A stretch of DNA of 64,000 bases. Source: Patiria pectinifera. Taxonomy: Eukaryota; Echinodermata; Asteroidea; Valvatida; Asterinidae. The stretch spans positions 27,517,366 to 27,581,365 of the forward strand of contig CM057135.1 of assembly GCA_029964075.1 (NCBI GenBank). The letters are read 5' to 3'. The position numbers were made by a program, and so were the translations under genes. Within the stretch, counting starts at the first letter, position 1; each line of letters begins with the position of its first letter. The notes beneath the pieces are model-generated. The model did not search any database. It was not told the DNA's origin and saw only the letters and a list, made by a program, of their open reading frames with translations. Positions 1-12,218 of the stretch are shown piece after piece.

Positions 1-93
1 CTCTACTTGGACCCATTTTGCTCACTCCCTTCAGACTACGATAGCCAGTGACAACACTGCATCACCCCTAATAAATAAGCAGTCATGACTCAC

Positions 94-3000
94 CGTGCCT
101 CCCATGTACGGTGGAAGCTGATCTGGCGCAATGAGCTCCAAGATACCTGGCCCTCTCACAAACTTGATGTGTTCCCTGGACTCGGGGGATAGCAGTTTCT
201 CTATGATCTTCCAAATAGCTGTATAAAAGATTTACAGACATTACCCCTCCTGCTATTTGAACAGTCACAGACAGTCAAAATTCAAAAAAAATAATCAATC
301 TTCTTCCCCCGCCATGCCTTTTACACAGGCTAGTCAATAACAGTCGTATCATACTTCAGGCAAACACTCTGACTAGTCAAATTCAGTCAACAGACCAAAG
401 CAGGCAGGAAGTAGGCACAGCTGGCTTATCAATCACCTACAGTCAAAGCACAGCTGTATCAAGTTACATAAACAGTCACAGCCAGTCAATCCTGCTTTAT
501 GTAGGCTGGGAGCTCTTAACTGTTGAAAACAGTCACTTGATTGATTTTGACTGAAAAGACAACTTGACACAGAATGTATGTTTGTATAAAAGGATTAAGA
601 TTTTGTGAATTCCAATATTTGCGAGTCAAATATATGCAGTCAGTACAACTGTATTTACGGTATTCATTCATTGGTATAAATCTAAATAAAGCTTTACGTA
701 AAAGACAAAAAAAATGTAATACACTGGGGATATAACCATAAAGGGAAACAAATGTAATTAATTCACAAACTTTTTATTGTTTTCATTATGTTCATGCTTG
801 GACTGTATTGACCTTCTTTTGTTATTTTTACTTCCTTCTACACGATGCTTTGTAAAATGTATTTTTCTTTTCAAATATAATTTTTTTCTTTAGTTCCTGA
901 ACACTGTTAAGTTAGGTTAAGTGAAATAAAAACAAATTCAACAAAACGACGCATATGCACACTCACCATTTAGAACCCAATGCATATCGTGTACCAGCAT
1001 AATTCCTGCAAAGAAGGAAACAAAACATCAGTTGAAGACAATAGCGGGGAAATTTCTCCTCAAATAAGGTTTAATGCTACAAAAAGTTCTTCACAATTTC
1101 TGTTTGCATGATATGAATGCATTTGAAACCAATTTGCTCTAGGAGAATCATTCAGAATTTTTTTTTTGTAAATAACCTTTTTGTTACAGAGTCTCTTTCA
1201 ACTGAAATTGTATGATGTGGTTTTCACAGAATAAGCAGGGAAACTTATTCTCTGCCATTTCTATATTGTTTGGTTTTTTCCCTGGAGGCATTTTTGCTAG
1301 TACCCTTAAGATTATACACAGTATGAATGACGTTGTGTTAGCTTGTAACAGGAATAATATCTCACCAACAAGCGCAGGGAAGTACAACTCAAAGCAAGTG
1401 ATCATGAATTTTACCACATCCATGTCCTGAAAAAGGAGAGAAATAATAACATTTTTCTTCAATATGAGAAGTAAAAACTTCCTCTTTCTCATAAAACAGT
1501 ATTTTGTTCTCTGTTTATCTGTTACAAACTTTTTTCTTTTATCATAAAAAAGATAAAAAAGCACAATGTCCAAAATTTGTTTATTACTTCAATGATTTAT
1601 TTTTAGCTACGTACACGTACCAGACTTTTCAGTGATACTTTTTTTCAGCAACAATTTTTTTCAGTGATAATTTTTTTTATATTTTCCAGAAAACAGTCAC
1701 CAGAAAACAAAAATTGAAATTTAACAATCATCTGATGGTGAACAGCGGTGATGAAAATGCTGGCAAATGTACAGAGTCTTCTAAGAGTCACATTTAAATT
1801 TCTTGTCACAATTGTCAAAGCTGCAGTGTTGCAATCAAGTCACTTGACTCGAGTCTGGGTCCGAGCCTCGACTCACTTGGGTCAAGCCCGAGTCTGAGTC
1901 TTGAGTCACTTGGGTCAAGTCCGAGTCTGAGTCTTGAGTCACTTGGGTCAAGTCCGAGTCTGAGTCTCGACTCATTTTGGGTCAAGCCCGAGTCTGAGTC
2001 TTGAGTCACTTGGGTCAAGTCCGAGTTCGAGTCACAAATCATTTGAGTCAAATCCGAGTCATGATGGTTGAGTTTGAGTCCGAATACTAATTTTGCCGAT
2101 GCGAATTTGAGTCATGTCCGAGTCACCAAAATTGGGGCTCAAGACAAACTCGATTCTGAGTCCTGGACTCGAGTCTCACAACACTCATGAGCGCAACCTA
2201 CCAGGTTGCTCAAGCCAGCGTTGGTCATGTCCATTAGGATGACCACGTCTTCTCCCATCGCCTCACTCTCCATCTTGTTCAACCAGAAGGCCATGAACTG
2301 CTTCACTATATTGGTCCTGGAAGGGTCCTTCTTGTACTTACAAGTTTTGAACCACACTACCAATAAAAAAAGTAATACGAGTTAAGATTGTTCACCAAAA
2401 ATTAAGGTAGATATGCTTTAAGTACCCCCTCCCCTTTTTTTGTTCATCCTTTAACCCTAAATTTTCTAGACCCTTCACAATTTCACCAAGATGTCTGAGG
2501 GATTTTGTAGGATTAAGGAAGACCGATACCCGATATTATTACTTTGCAAAGTACTTGATGCTCCAGCAAAAGGATGTGTAATTTGTTTCCTGTATTCTTT
2601 ATGGAGGAACGATCCTTGCAAAAATGACAAGGGGTTAGTGTTTAAGTAAAAACAGATAATGACTCTGATGGGTTGTTCTTATGGTCACAATTTGGGTCGT
2701 CAATTCTTAAATTAAAAAAATTGGTTGTCGTTACCTATTCTTCTGCCAATCTTGCACCTGTTGTGGGAATAAAACCCACCAGACGTTAGCACCTCCTCAT
2801 CAAAACTATCAAAGGTCATATCTGAAACAAAAACAAAATGGGCAATGAAAACATGAATTTGTAGCAATTATTATGCACAAGTCAATAACACACTTCCTAT
2901 TTCATATACTGCAGCAACTATACAATACCAAATTAGACATCAGACATCACTACATCACACTAAATAGCTATCTTTATTTCCAGCGTCTTGAAACTGGTCT

Positions 3001-5495
3001 CACTTATCACCGCAGAACGTTAAGTTTCGAGGTAACGTTGTTGTTCTTGAACTGCTATGTATCCAAATTGGCTTTGAAAATTACAAAACCGGATGTTCAC
3101 ATTGGTAAAAAGTTCCATGCTTTTACATGCATTTGTGTGGCAAAATAGGAAGTCAAAATAACCAACTCTGTTTAGGCCACACAAAAAAGTTTCTGGTTTC
3201 TGGTATGCGCGCGCGCGCGTCGCCGTAGCCGTCGGCAAAATGAAGAGTTTTTTTTTCAATGTAAGATGATGTCTCAAAACTGCCAAACTCACTGGTTTGA
3301 CTGGAATCCTGCTGCTGCACAATTTTAACATGTGTTTAGATAGGGGTTACGATCGAGCATAAGCTTTATGTGGCCTCTCTGGACTCCCATATATTTGCAC
3401 TAAATTTAGTCTGGCACCATTTGCAGTCATCAGCCGACATTTGAAGAAAAAAAAAAAAAATGTAAAATTTTTTTTTTTAAAAACCACGTCGCCGCACCGC
3501 TCTTGGGGCAAGCTCCATACCAGAAACTGGAGCCTTTTTTTGGCCTTACTGCTATGTATCAAAAATTGGCTTTGAAAATTACAAAACAGCATGTCCACGT
3601 TGCTAAAAAGTTCCATACGTTAACATGCATTTGTGCGACAAAATAGGAAGTCAAATTAACCAACTCTGTTTGAAACCCTGTTGAATTGTTTAGAACAATT
3701 ATTTATAGCTTTCCCCATTGTAGCTTTGAGATAATTTAGAAAGAGCTGTGTTCGATTTGTCCGTTTCGGTTACAAACAGTCAGAGAGTACATGTATGTAT
3801 GTAGACTATTTCCTGACGTCCCACTGAGTACAAGCATGAAACTAAGAAGTAACAAATGAGTATATTCCAAGCTGTACAAGACTTTATCCAGAGTTTTTTC
3901 AATTTTAATGGCAATTTCAGTTGATGTGTTTTTAAACAAGGAAATAGCTGATCTAAGGAAAAGTTGCATACCTGTTGGTAGAACTACAAACTACAGTTGA
4001 TGAAATACCATTATCAATACCAGGAAATCCCATCTTTGATAACGTGTGAAAAGGCTGGATGTACATGTGTATGGTAATCTTTTTTTCAATGTTGTCTCTG
4101 ACATTTTCCGAGTCTTTTGTTGAAGATGCATTAAGTAGAAACTACGGTTGTCAGATTTTCCTCTTGTAATACCATTTTCAACACCAGGAAATCCCGACTC
4201 GGATAACTGCAAGAGAATAGTCTTTCTTTCTGTTCTATCTATCTGATATTTTCCTTTGTTTTCAAGGGCACATGTGGTCTAGCGGTAGAGCACAGGATTC
4301 ATGATCGTAAGGTCGTGGGTTCGAGCCCCGCCGTGGCCATGCGTGTTGTGCCCTTGAGTAAGGCGCTTCACCTCAATTACTCCTCTCAACCCAGGTGTTA
4401 GATGGGTACCGGCATTATTCAATGCTGGGAAGGTAACAGACTCGCTGTGGAGGAGGTGTGGCGATCCCCCCACAGCAGCATATGAGTCTGGCCCATTCGC
4501 TAAATGAAAGAGAGATGGGCACTCCGTTCCTGTGAATACAGGTTCATCCCTATACTTTTGTTTTCAAACTCACCGTTCAATCCAAACTGCTTCCTCCATT
4601 TGAACACCGTGTTGATCTTCTCCCCCGTCAGCTTGAAGTCCATCTTGGCAATCATCAGGAATTTGTGGACGTACTTGTCGCTGGTCCGCAGTACCTCAAC
4701 GTCTCGGGGATCGTACGCCTCATTGTGCCCACCTGGATAGAAATAAGAAAAACGACTTTCTGGGGCTGATGATTTAAGTAAAGGCTTAGATTAAAATCTT
4801 TTCTATTGATTTCATTTTATAAAATGCCATGAATTGGGTACTTTCATGGTTAAAAAGGACAGATCATTTACAGCTAGCAAGATCTTTTTCACAACCATGT
4901 CTTGAAAAGCTTTTAATATTGAATGAAAGGCAGTGTATATTTGACCATGACCCATATATTTTTTTTTAATTTTGTACCAGTACTTCCACTCAACATTTGC
5001 GGAGAATGTTTTTGGGACTTCAATATTTTTACCCTGAAGAATATTCGTGTCGTTCTGCGCTAGTAGCATGGTCATTGTGACATCATATTCAAGGGACGGG
5101 AATCGTCTAATGCAATTTTCCAATATACTGGGACTTGAACACGGTTCATTTTACCCATTGAGCTACACGTTTGCTCAATTCGATGTCCAGAGGGTTAAGT
5201 TGGCACAAGAGTGGAAAAATGATGGACGGGGTCATTGTATGAAAACACATCTCTCAGGTAATACAAACCGTCAGTGTACTGCTCAAAGAATTCCGCTCTG
5301 AAACGGGCCACCATATCCTCATCAAGCTGCAAAAATCGAAAACAGTAAACTCTAAACATCAGCCCAAGCAAAATAACAAACATGACAAAAGGCAAATCAA
5401 TCCTAATTCTTAATCCTAGGCATGTGTGAAATGAAATTGAAAACTCCCGACAAACTTTCTGTTTCTATACTTACCAGAGGCCTTGGTCCCGGCAT
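94..5495 (-). CDS. MOSPD2: MOSPD2-like CRAL-TRIO protein, 5' exons (gene runs off the left edge)
   Basis: Eight in-phase coding exons read on the minus strand: 5475-5495, 5269-5326, 4574-4732, 2735-2821, 2202-2356, 1366-1426, 967-1005 and 94-218, giving 235 codons from MPGPRPL. All introns are GT-AG. An early segment reading YDPRDVEVL is followed by FKWRKQFG, WLNKMESEA, VVILMDMTNAGLSNL and DMDVVKFMITCFELYFP; the eighth exon ends APDQLPPYMGGT. This order and spacing match the CRAL-TRIO half of MOSPD2, known as an ER-anchored tether whose C-terminal MSP domain binds FFAT motifs; that half and the membrane anchor would lie beyond base 1. The second exon could be read on to a later GT, but only the donor after TACACTGACG keeps phase with the next exon. 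The gene is divergent from FANCB, as in human. Assignment rests on remembered family motifs; another CRAL-TRIO protein is possible but the FANCB neighbour argues against it. Confidence 0.85.
242..490 (+). repeat. Dispersed CAGTCA-rich repeat, copy 1 (MOSPD2 intron)
   Basis: It matches 15533-15725 over most of its length, sharing CTCCTGCTAT, ACAGTCACAGACAGTCAAAA, GGCACAGCTGGCTTATCAAT and ACATAAACAGTCACAGCCAG. Its ends are not defined and the family is unknown. Confidence 0.75.
1815..2180 (-). repeat. 33-bp GAGTC-rich minisatellite in MOSPD2 intron 5
   Basis: The unit GAGTCACTTGGGTCAAGTCC plus GAGTCTGAGTCTT is repeated about four times at 1870-2040, with degenerate GAGTC-rich flanks to 2180. 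The period is a multiple of three and creates an 11-residue repeat in one frame, but it lies in an intron. Confidence 0.9.
3066..3671. repeat. Local direct duplication in MOSPD2 intron 3
   Basis: About 105 bp at 3066-3172 recur at 3555-3671 (ATTGGCTTTGAAAATTACAA, AAAAAGTTCCAT, AAAATAGGAAGTCAAA, CCAACTCTGTTT). A (GC)n tract is at 3206-3219. A second small duplication lies at 3999-4034 and 4163-4200 (ATACCA, CACCAGGAAATCCC). Confidence 0.8.
4268..4550 (+). repeat. tRNA-derived SINE 1 (MOSPD2 intron 3)
   Basis: It contains an A-box-like TGGTCTAGCGGTAGAGCA and a B box GGGTTCGAGCCCC at tRNA spacing, followed by a body with TTGAGTAAGGCGCTTCACCT and AGATGGGTACCGGCA. The 5' and 3' halves do not pair as a tRNA acceptor stem, so it is a SINE and not a tRNA gene. 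The right limit is approximate. Confidence 0.75.
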
Positions 5496-6068
5496 TTTGA
5501 TGTTGTCTTATTGTTACTGCCGTCAGGATTCAACGTGACAACTTCTCATCAACCGATCTGCCTTGATCATAGGGTCCCTTGATCATATGCTAAAAATAAG
5601 ATTGTTCAACAGCGGGATACGCAACTCCGTATCATAACAACGTTCGCTGAATGACCTTTCACCTTTTGAACTTCAGATGGAGATTAAACCGTACCCGCGA
5701 ATAAGCACAGACTTTGATTTGGTGCGATTTATTCTTTATGGGGGTAAATCGTCGTTCATCGCTACCTCGAAAGTCGGGATTCTTTAGATCAGACGGGTAC
5801 AAATTCGGGTCATGGATGATGAAAAGGTAAACATTCAAACTCGAGGGCGCTATTTAGAACACCATTAAAAAGAAAAGCTACGAAAGCGTCGATAGAGGGC
5901 GCTAATTTGGATCACCATTAAATGCCGGGAATTTTGGAAAATGGCAAGTCTGTGTGTGGGGAGGAAACATTATTCCGAATAAAATTGTTTTGTCATGTGT
6001 TTCCACCAGTCAAAAGAATATATTTGAACGCCAGTATGTTTGCTTGGTGACAGCCACTTTTCAGCAGT
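5496..6068. promoter_or_regulatory. Putative bidirectional promoter between MOSPD2-like and FANCB
   Basis: The 573 bp between the two divergent start codons must hold both transcription starts and both 5' UTRs. There is no clear TATA box at a plausible distance. Two imperfect ~50-bp direct repeats start near 5841 and 5893, each with GAGGGCGCTA followed by a short ACACCATTAAA or TCACCATTAAA stretch. The function is inferred from gene order only. Confidence 0.55.
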
Positions 6069-9000
6069 ATGTCGGTCCCTTTGTACACTTCCGTTCATGG
6101 TAAACTTGTCAAAATTTCATCGTTTCCGGGTTCGCAAATCGATTCTCGTCTGCTTCAAAATGGCACAGGCGACACGATGGCAATGGAAACAATGGACAGT
6201 GAGGCAACGCTATTGGCGGAAAGTTTTCAGTTCTCTCCGCGAAGCGGTAAATTTGAACCACGCGGTGACAGAGTGACGCATACACTCGGCAATGGCACCG
6301 ACATAAGACTCCTTGCTTTGGCCAAAATTACTGACAGTCGGACTGGCTTAAAGATTCCATGCCTTGTTGTTGAACAACGAGTTTGGGAAAAATACAACGT
6401 GCCTGTTTCTGCTGCTGGGGATGGGGCTGGGATTTCTAAGTATCGCTCGCGCGTATCAGTAGTGTTCTTATTGTTGAGAAAGAAGACATTTTTGCTGCGT
6501 GGGTTTTTCACATTGGGATACTCGCTGAAGTCAACGAAATTGTTTCTTGGAGACGGACCAACACTTTGTTGGGAACATCAAAGGAGTGTTTACTTCACAC
6601 GAGCTTTTGGATCATCAAACCAAACCAAAGTCAATGTTGATCATGTGAAGTTGGATGAAGATTTATCTAAACCCTCAAAATCGTTGAAGTGGTTCGGTGT
6701 GGTAACTGGTGATGCGGTTGCCATGGGAACAGAGCAGTCCTCCAATCACGAACATTCAGCTGGGGAGATGCTTCTCAACCTTGGCCACAGATGGACAGTG
6801 GTTAAGCTGCCTGTGCATAAAACTGCAGAATCAAATGCACCAATAGCAGAAGAGAGAGCGCCAATGCCTCATGAATATTCAAACATTGTCAACTGTCTCC
6901 ATTTTTGCCAATGGAGCATTAGCCAATCAGGAAGCAGCTTCTTCGGGAACAGTGACCACAGTGTAGATGAGGGAAGTTCATTGGTTCTTGCTGCTACAAA
7001 CCAGTCCCAATTGGTTGAAGCTTATGGAGGGATGGTCAGACGAGTTTGTTCCATCACATTTAATGATGCCTGCAAGATTGCCATTGCCACTGTGACGGGA
7101 GGAGATGAGTTGATTTTGGTGCAGTCCACTGGCGGTAGGGTCTGTGCTGTGTGGAGGAAGACGTTTGAGGCACGTACATTTAGTTGACTTACTTGAAATT
7201 TCCTGTTTCCACTTACTCCTTGTGTTCTTTTTGTAAACATATTAACTTGTGTTTGGTTTTCAATTCATTTACAGAGACGCTTTCAAAAATGTTCAATATC
7301 AATGCAAAAGTTAACATCTATCGTCATTTCTATCACACGTGCATATTTTTATAGCAAAGGTTGTAGTTATATCAGTCGGTGAAAACATCTTCTTCTTTTT
7401 TTGCCCCATATTTACCAGGTTTTACACTCATTAGAAAGTTGTAACAAAGATGAATCTCATTATGCCCCACCCTCTCCATACCCCCTCCTCCCACTCCCAC
7501 CCCCCAAAAAAGAAGAAATGTGACAATAAATCACAAGCTAATTTGTCCACAGTTGGCCAGAGAATGGACCGGCTTCCACACAGTTCTCGTGGATGATTTT
7601 CTCTTCTCTGGAACAGAGCAGCTGTTACTTCTCGGAGATGGTGCAGACGCCACTCAGAAGAGGTTCCACCTCACCGACCTTGGGATGTGCAACTGGTCCT
7701 CCGAGGTAAGAAATCCCCCCCCCCCCTTGGTAATATCTAATCGAAAAACTCTTTTGTTTCTTTTTTTTAAGTTTCTGTGCAATTTTATCATATGCACAAT
7801 GTACATGGATGACTTTCCTTTTGCTGAACAAAGTTTTGAATTATTTTTGAAGTATTCAGACTTTTTTATGTGGGTTTTGATTTTTTTTTAAATTTTTTTT
7901 AAAATTCTCAATTGTGTTTAGGACTTATCGAGCTAAATTAGCCTGTCTTATTGGGTTTTCTATTAATTTCACTTGGGAATAGATTAAATTTTCCAATTGT
8001 GAATTTATTAATTTATTAATTTATTTTTTGTTTAATAAGGAAAATGGAAACACCATTACAGGCGGACCACCAGTTTGTGCAGGCAATCTCCAGTCGGCGG
8101 TGCAAGCACTGGAATCACAGATACAGGTATGGTAATTGGAATGTTCATGTAGCTTGCAGTAATACATTTTACAGTAATACAAGTTGTGTATTGTATACTC
8201 CCATCACTTCTTTTAGTCATTCCCAATTTTAGTCATTCCCAAAACTCCATTTTTTTTGTAAAGGGGACATACAACATTTGCAAACATTAAAAAAAAAAAA
8301 TTATTATGAAATACCTTTAATGAATGACAGTCTCAAGCATCCTGTAAAATCATGGCACCTGGTGTGCTGTCATTTTCAAGAAAAGTGGTATTTTTTGTAT
8401 CAATTTCCAACGCTGGTCAGCTGACCCGCGTTGGAAAAAACTGGCTTTTTTTTCAAATACTGCCCCCAATTTACCATTTAGTCTGGTTTGTTTGCAATCG
8501 ATTACACACCTATGAATGGTACAAGCCAGCTAGACTGGTTCCCTGACTTTACAATTCCCCGGTGTCTGGGGTCAGGGAAGCAGACTACATGTTTTTCTTG
8601 GTTTTTCCAGCATCTAGGAACACACAAATTCAGTGTTACAATATTTGTTATAAAATACTAACCCCCTTAATCCATCCATTTCTGAAAATTACAACAAAAG
8701 CCAATGTTGTATATTCCCTTTAACCTTTTTATTTCTTCTACCACATTTCATAATCATGTAGACCGGCATGGCAGCACTCCGGTCATTGGAATCACAGTGC
8801 GCTCTGAAGGTGCAGCTCATCAAGCAATCCCAGAATGCATTGTTCAAGATGGCTGAACGAACGCCACCATTACCTTCACATGATGTGAGTAAATGGGTGT
8901 GTGTGTCATTCTTTCTGTCCAAACAATTAATCACTTGTTAAAATAATTCAGTCTTTTTTTATGATTTATTGGTTCAAGTTTTGAGGAGATATCTTGCACA

Positions 9001-12000
9001 CAGGATTTTTGAAGGTAAACAAACAAATTTCAGAAATGACAAATTATGTATTTTTGTTTATTATGAAATGGTTTTCTGGACCACTGAACTAGTAGTCAAT
9101 TCATATACTTTCAATGTAGCCTACAGGTGTGGCAATCTTGTAATTTTTCCTTGCAAGTTGAAGTTCTGTAACAAATAAGAGGCACTAGCATCTACAACTA
9201 CATCAGTTTATTGCCTTTCCGTGATGTAATTTTGTTTTAAGTTGGCTAATTAAATGTCGTATTAAGGCCCCAAAAATTACTAATCTTTACATTTTTATTT
9301 CCATAAATGTGCCTAGTGCTAGTTATGGATTTTTTTTTATCAGACTTATTTTAATTTTTTTTTTTCATGACAGACTTCGCTGACATGCTTGTGTGACCTC
9401 TCTGGAGAAAACAGTGCAGAAGGGGAAGAAACTGCTAACACCGACAAGGATGCAACACTGGAATGTTTGAGTACTTGGCAGCGTGTTGCTGACGATCGCT
9501 GGATCATTGGCGCAGAGGTGGCCAACACAACTGACAGGTAACTATCACCTGCTCACAAAAGGAGGGTTGGTTTTTTTATTTTATTTTAAACTTATATTTT
9601 TGTGTAATTGAACAAAGCAGACTTTTAAGTTTCTAATTCTGAACATCCCTTAAAGCTCAACAGAGTTACAGAGTTTATTTTAGGAAATTGAATTGTTTGA
9701 GGTACGATACATTACAGTAAAATCTCGATAAGTCAAACTCTGACAACTCAAAACACCTGTTAAGTCAAACAAAGAATACACTGCCTTCAGTAGTATAACA
9801 ATGATAATTATACAACCCTGCTTAACTCAAAAACTCTGCTTAAGTAAAAATGTTCAACCTGTTCTGTTGAGGTTTGGCTTATCAAGATTTCACAGCAGAT
9901 ATTACTTTTCAATTTATTCACCACTTTCTATTGAACTTGAAAAAGAGAAATTTAACAAAGGAAAAGTTAAGATATATCATAATTTGGAATGCGTAGTGGA
10001 AATCTCCCATTTTGTCACTTTTCCAGGGCTATTTCTGATGTATGCATATCACTGATCCCTGCGAGCACTCCTCAAACTAGTCTCCGTTCCAGCACATCCA
10101 CCTGCAACTTCAAATCAGTAGTCTCCTCCGCAGTCGCTTCAGACCATGGAGAGCCAACGGCAAAGAGAATCAAGCTGGACCAGGATTCGAGAACAGCCGT
10201 TTTGGAGCCTAGAGCCAAGACCACAGTAGTTGGTGTAACAGGGGTTCCAGAGTTTGTCTCGCAACCTGTTGTGACGTGCACTGTGGTGCTGAACTGGAGA
10301 GAACCATTCGTCAGAAACCAAAACGATGTCGTGACAGCTGAAGGAACTGAGGCCAGGCCAGGTATTGACAAAGACGGCTTCGTTGATAGACGGCGTGCCT
10401 GTGGCACTGCATCCTTGCATGCTTCTGACGTAGCCAGTGGAAAACTACTGATAAATCCATTGGATCGCAAAAAATCAGGTAAAGAGTTCTTAAAGTTTTT
10501 ATTTTCAGTATTATGCATAAGAGATTTCCATATGTGTGGTGCTCTCACATGATAATGCATTGCAATTGATAAGTAGGGTAATCTTAAATTTTAAAGTGAA
10601 TTTTTCTTTTTATAAGAAGTCAAACATTTTGGAGAAAAAGAACATATGCTTGGTAACTTTTGTCAATTAATCATGTGAAACCAACACCGGCTTAAATGCT
10701 AGTGATTGGGGATTTTTTGTCCCGAATTTATAAAATTCAATCAAACCACTCAAAATCACACCGTAACATCTTTGGATAAAAGTAATGTCAAAGTTCATTC
10801 GTGCATTTTTTTTGGGGGGGGGGGGGATATGAATTCTTGCGTTTCTTTCCCCAATGATCAATGTAACCTCACATTAACATTTTCGCAAAATACTTTTCCT
10901 TGTGACAGACTCTGAGCGTCGGCATGATATACAAGCTCTCGACGCCCTCCAGCTTGCCACGCCCCTCCTACTTACCTCCAATCACAGCAACCTGCAGTGT
11001 GTGAAAGGCACCCTGAAAGGCCCCATGGGGTTCCAGGATGTTACAATGCATGATGGGATGATAAGTGCCGCTGGAGCTCTTGGCACGACGAGGGTCAAGA
11101 TTGTGTCTCGGGATGGGCCGAACAAGATGGCAATAAATGTGTGGAGTCGGTATGTGATAATCGGACTTGTAATTTTTGGGTTATTCACAAGTCCATCACA
11201 CGTCATCCAGTCCCAGGTCAAGCGAACTGTAAAGGGAGTCTCTGTCATGGCTCAGGCTCAGTTACTTAATGACATGACTTGTGATTGATCTGTGACTGAC
11301 TTGTGCTGGACATGTGATGGACATGTGATGGACATGTGATGGACTTGTGATGGACTTGTGATGGACATGTGATGGACTTGTGATGGACATGTAATGGACT
11401 TGTGATTGACTTGTGATTGACTTGTGATGGACTTGTGATTGACTGGTGATAGACTGGTGATTGACTTGTGATTGACATGTGATTGACTTGTGATAAACTT
11501 GTGATAAACTTGTGATGGTCATGTGATTAACTCAATTAAAAATCTTGAAACCATTGTTGAATAGGACAACCAATAGATGTCATGCATTATCATCCTTGAC
11601 TTTGGCATCATTTTTTGTCAAGGTTTTTTTTTATGCTAGGGAGTACACCCTAAATATTGGGAGGAGCCTATTTCATGTAGTTAACTCCCTTTGAATGAGA
11701 TTGTAACCTCATTTCCACCCTTGGATCGGTTTGATCTTTCAGTATTTCATGCATTATTCATGTCTTCACTTGATTTTTTCAGGAATCAGACAGACCTTCT
11801 CCTTTTCTGCCAGCACATGTACCAGCTGCTGCCCGATGATGTCATCATCAAGCCCCTCCCACCAGCCAATCAAATCTGGTCTGCCATGGGAACCACCATG
11901 ACAACCATTGACAAGGAACTGAAGCACACTTCCTCAAAAATGCAGCAGCTGTTAGCCACCAGCTCCTTATCCATAGTGCAGGGCCATGATGCAAAAGCCA

Positions 12001-12218
12001 CTACCAGCAATGGCGCCAATGCAGGGCCTTCCGGCGAGGATAAATTGAAACAGGTCAGAGGGGATTTTGAGGGTGAAAGAAGAAAATGGTGTAATTCTGA
12101 CGCGCATCTTGAAGTCTGTGCTTCAGATGAGGCACATGTCTTGAGACGAGAGTTGTTGGATTTACGGATAAACACTGACACGGATGCCAGCAATCTTGCT
12201 AGTGTATTCTCCGTTTGA
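6069..12218 (+). CDS. FANCB: Fanconi anaemia group B protein (FANCB)
   Basis: Eight coding exons: 6069-7169, 7553-7705, 8040-8126, 8762-8884, 9374-9537, 10027-10478, 10909-11149 and 11783-12218, summing to 2757 nt or 918 aa (human FANCB is 859). Phases agree at every junction. Diagnostic matches to human FANCB are VLVDDFLFSGTEQLLLL followed by FHLTDLGMCNWSSE, CAVWRKTFE just before it, and WQRVADDRWIIGAEV further on. The C-terminal part has QTDLLLFCQHMYQLLPDDV and a KELKHTSSKM helix. FANCB, FANCL and FAAP100 form the core-complex module that monoubiquitinates FANCD2-FANCI during interstrand crosslink repair. Intron 1 needs a GC donor (GAG|gcacgt at 7170) to keep frame; the nearby GT at 7172 breaks it. 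Intron 3 carries a TTAA MITE and intron 7 an 11-bp minisatellite. FANCB is patchily present in animals, so its retention here fits a deuterostome. Confidence 0.93.
8262..8719 (+). mobile_element. TTAA-type MITE, copy A (in FANCB intron 3)
   Basis: The element starts AGGGGACATACAACATTTGC and ends GTTGTATATTCCCT. The right flank is TTAA and the left is GTAA, a one-base decay of TTAA. A palindromic block lies at about 8408-8437. The same family recurs at 13023, 32866 and 57044. TTAA target duplications are typical of piggyBac and Kolobok elements; there is no coding capacity, so it is non-autonomous. Confidence 0.8.
11276..11527 (+). repeat. 11-bp minisatellite in FANCB intron 7
   Basis: More than 20 tandem units of consensus GACTTGTGATG, with variants such as GACATGTGATG and GACTGGTGATA. 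It is intronic; the open frames across it on the minus strand are by-products of the repetition. The unit is nearly the reverse complement of the array at 50905-51225. Confidence 0.95.

Noticed and set aside
4268-4340. Functional tRNA gene
   Set aside because: A and B boxes are present, but no acceptor stem can be paired, and the sequence continues into a SINE body found at three other loci.
7172-7177. GT donor (gtacat) for FANCB intron 1
   Set aside because: No acceptor restores the conserved AREWTGFHTVLVDDF frame from this phase; the GC donor two bases earlier does.
11262-11522. Frames with SITSQSQVHHK-type repeats
   Set aside because: Translation of the 11-bp minisatellite inside FANCB intron 7.
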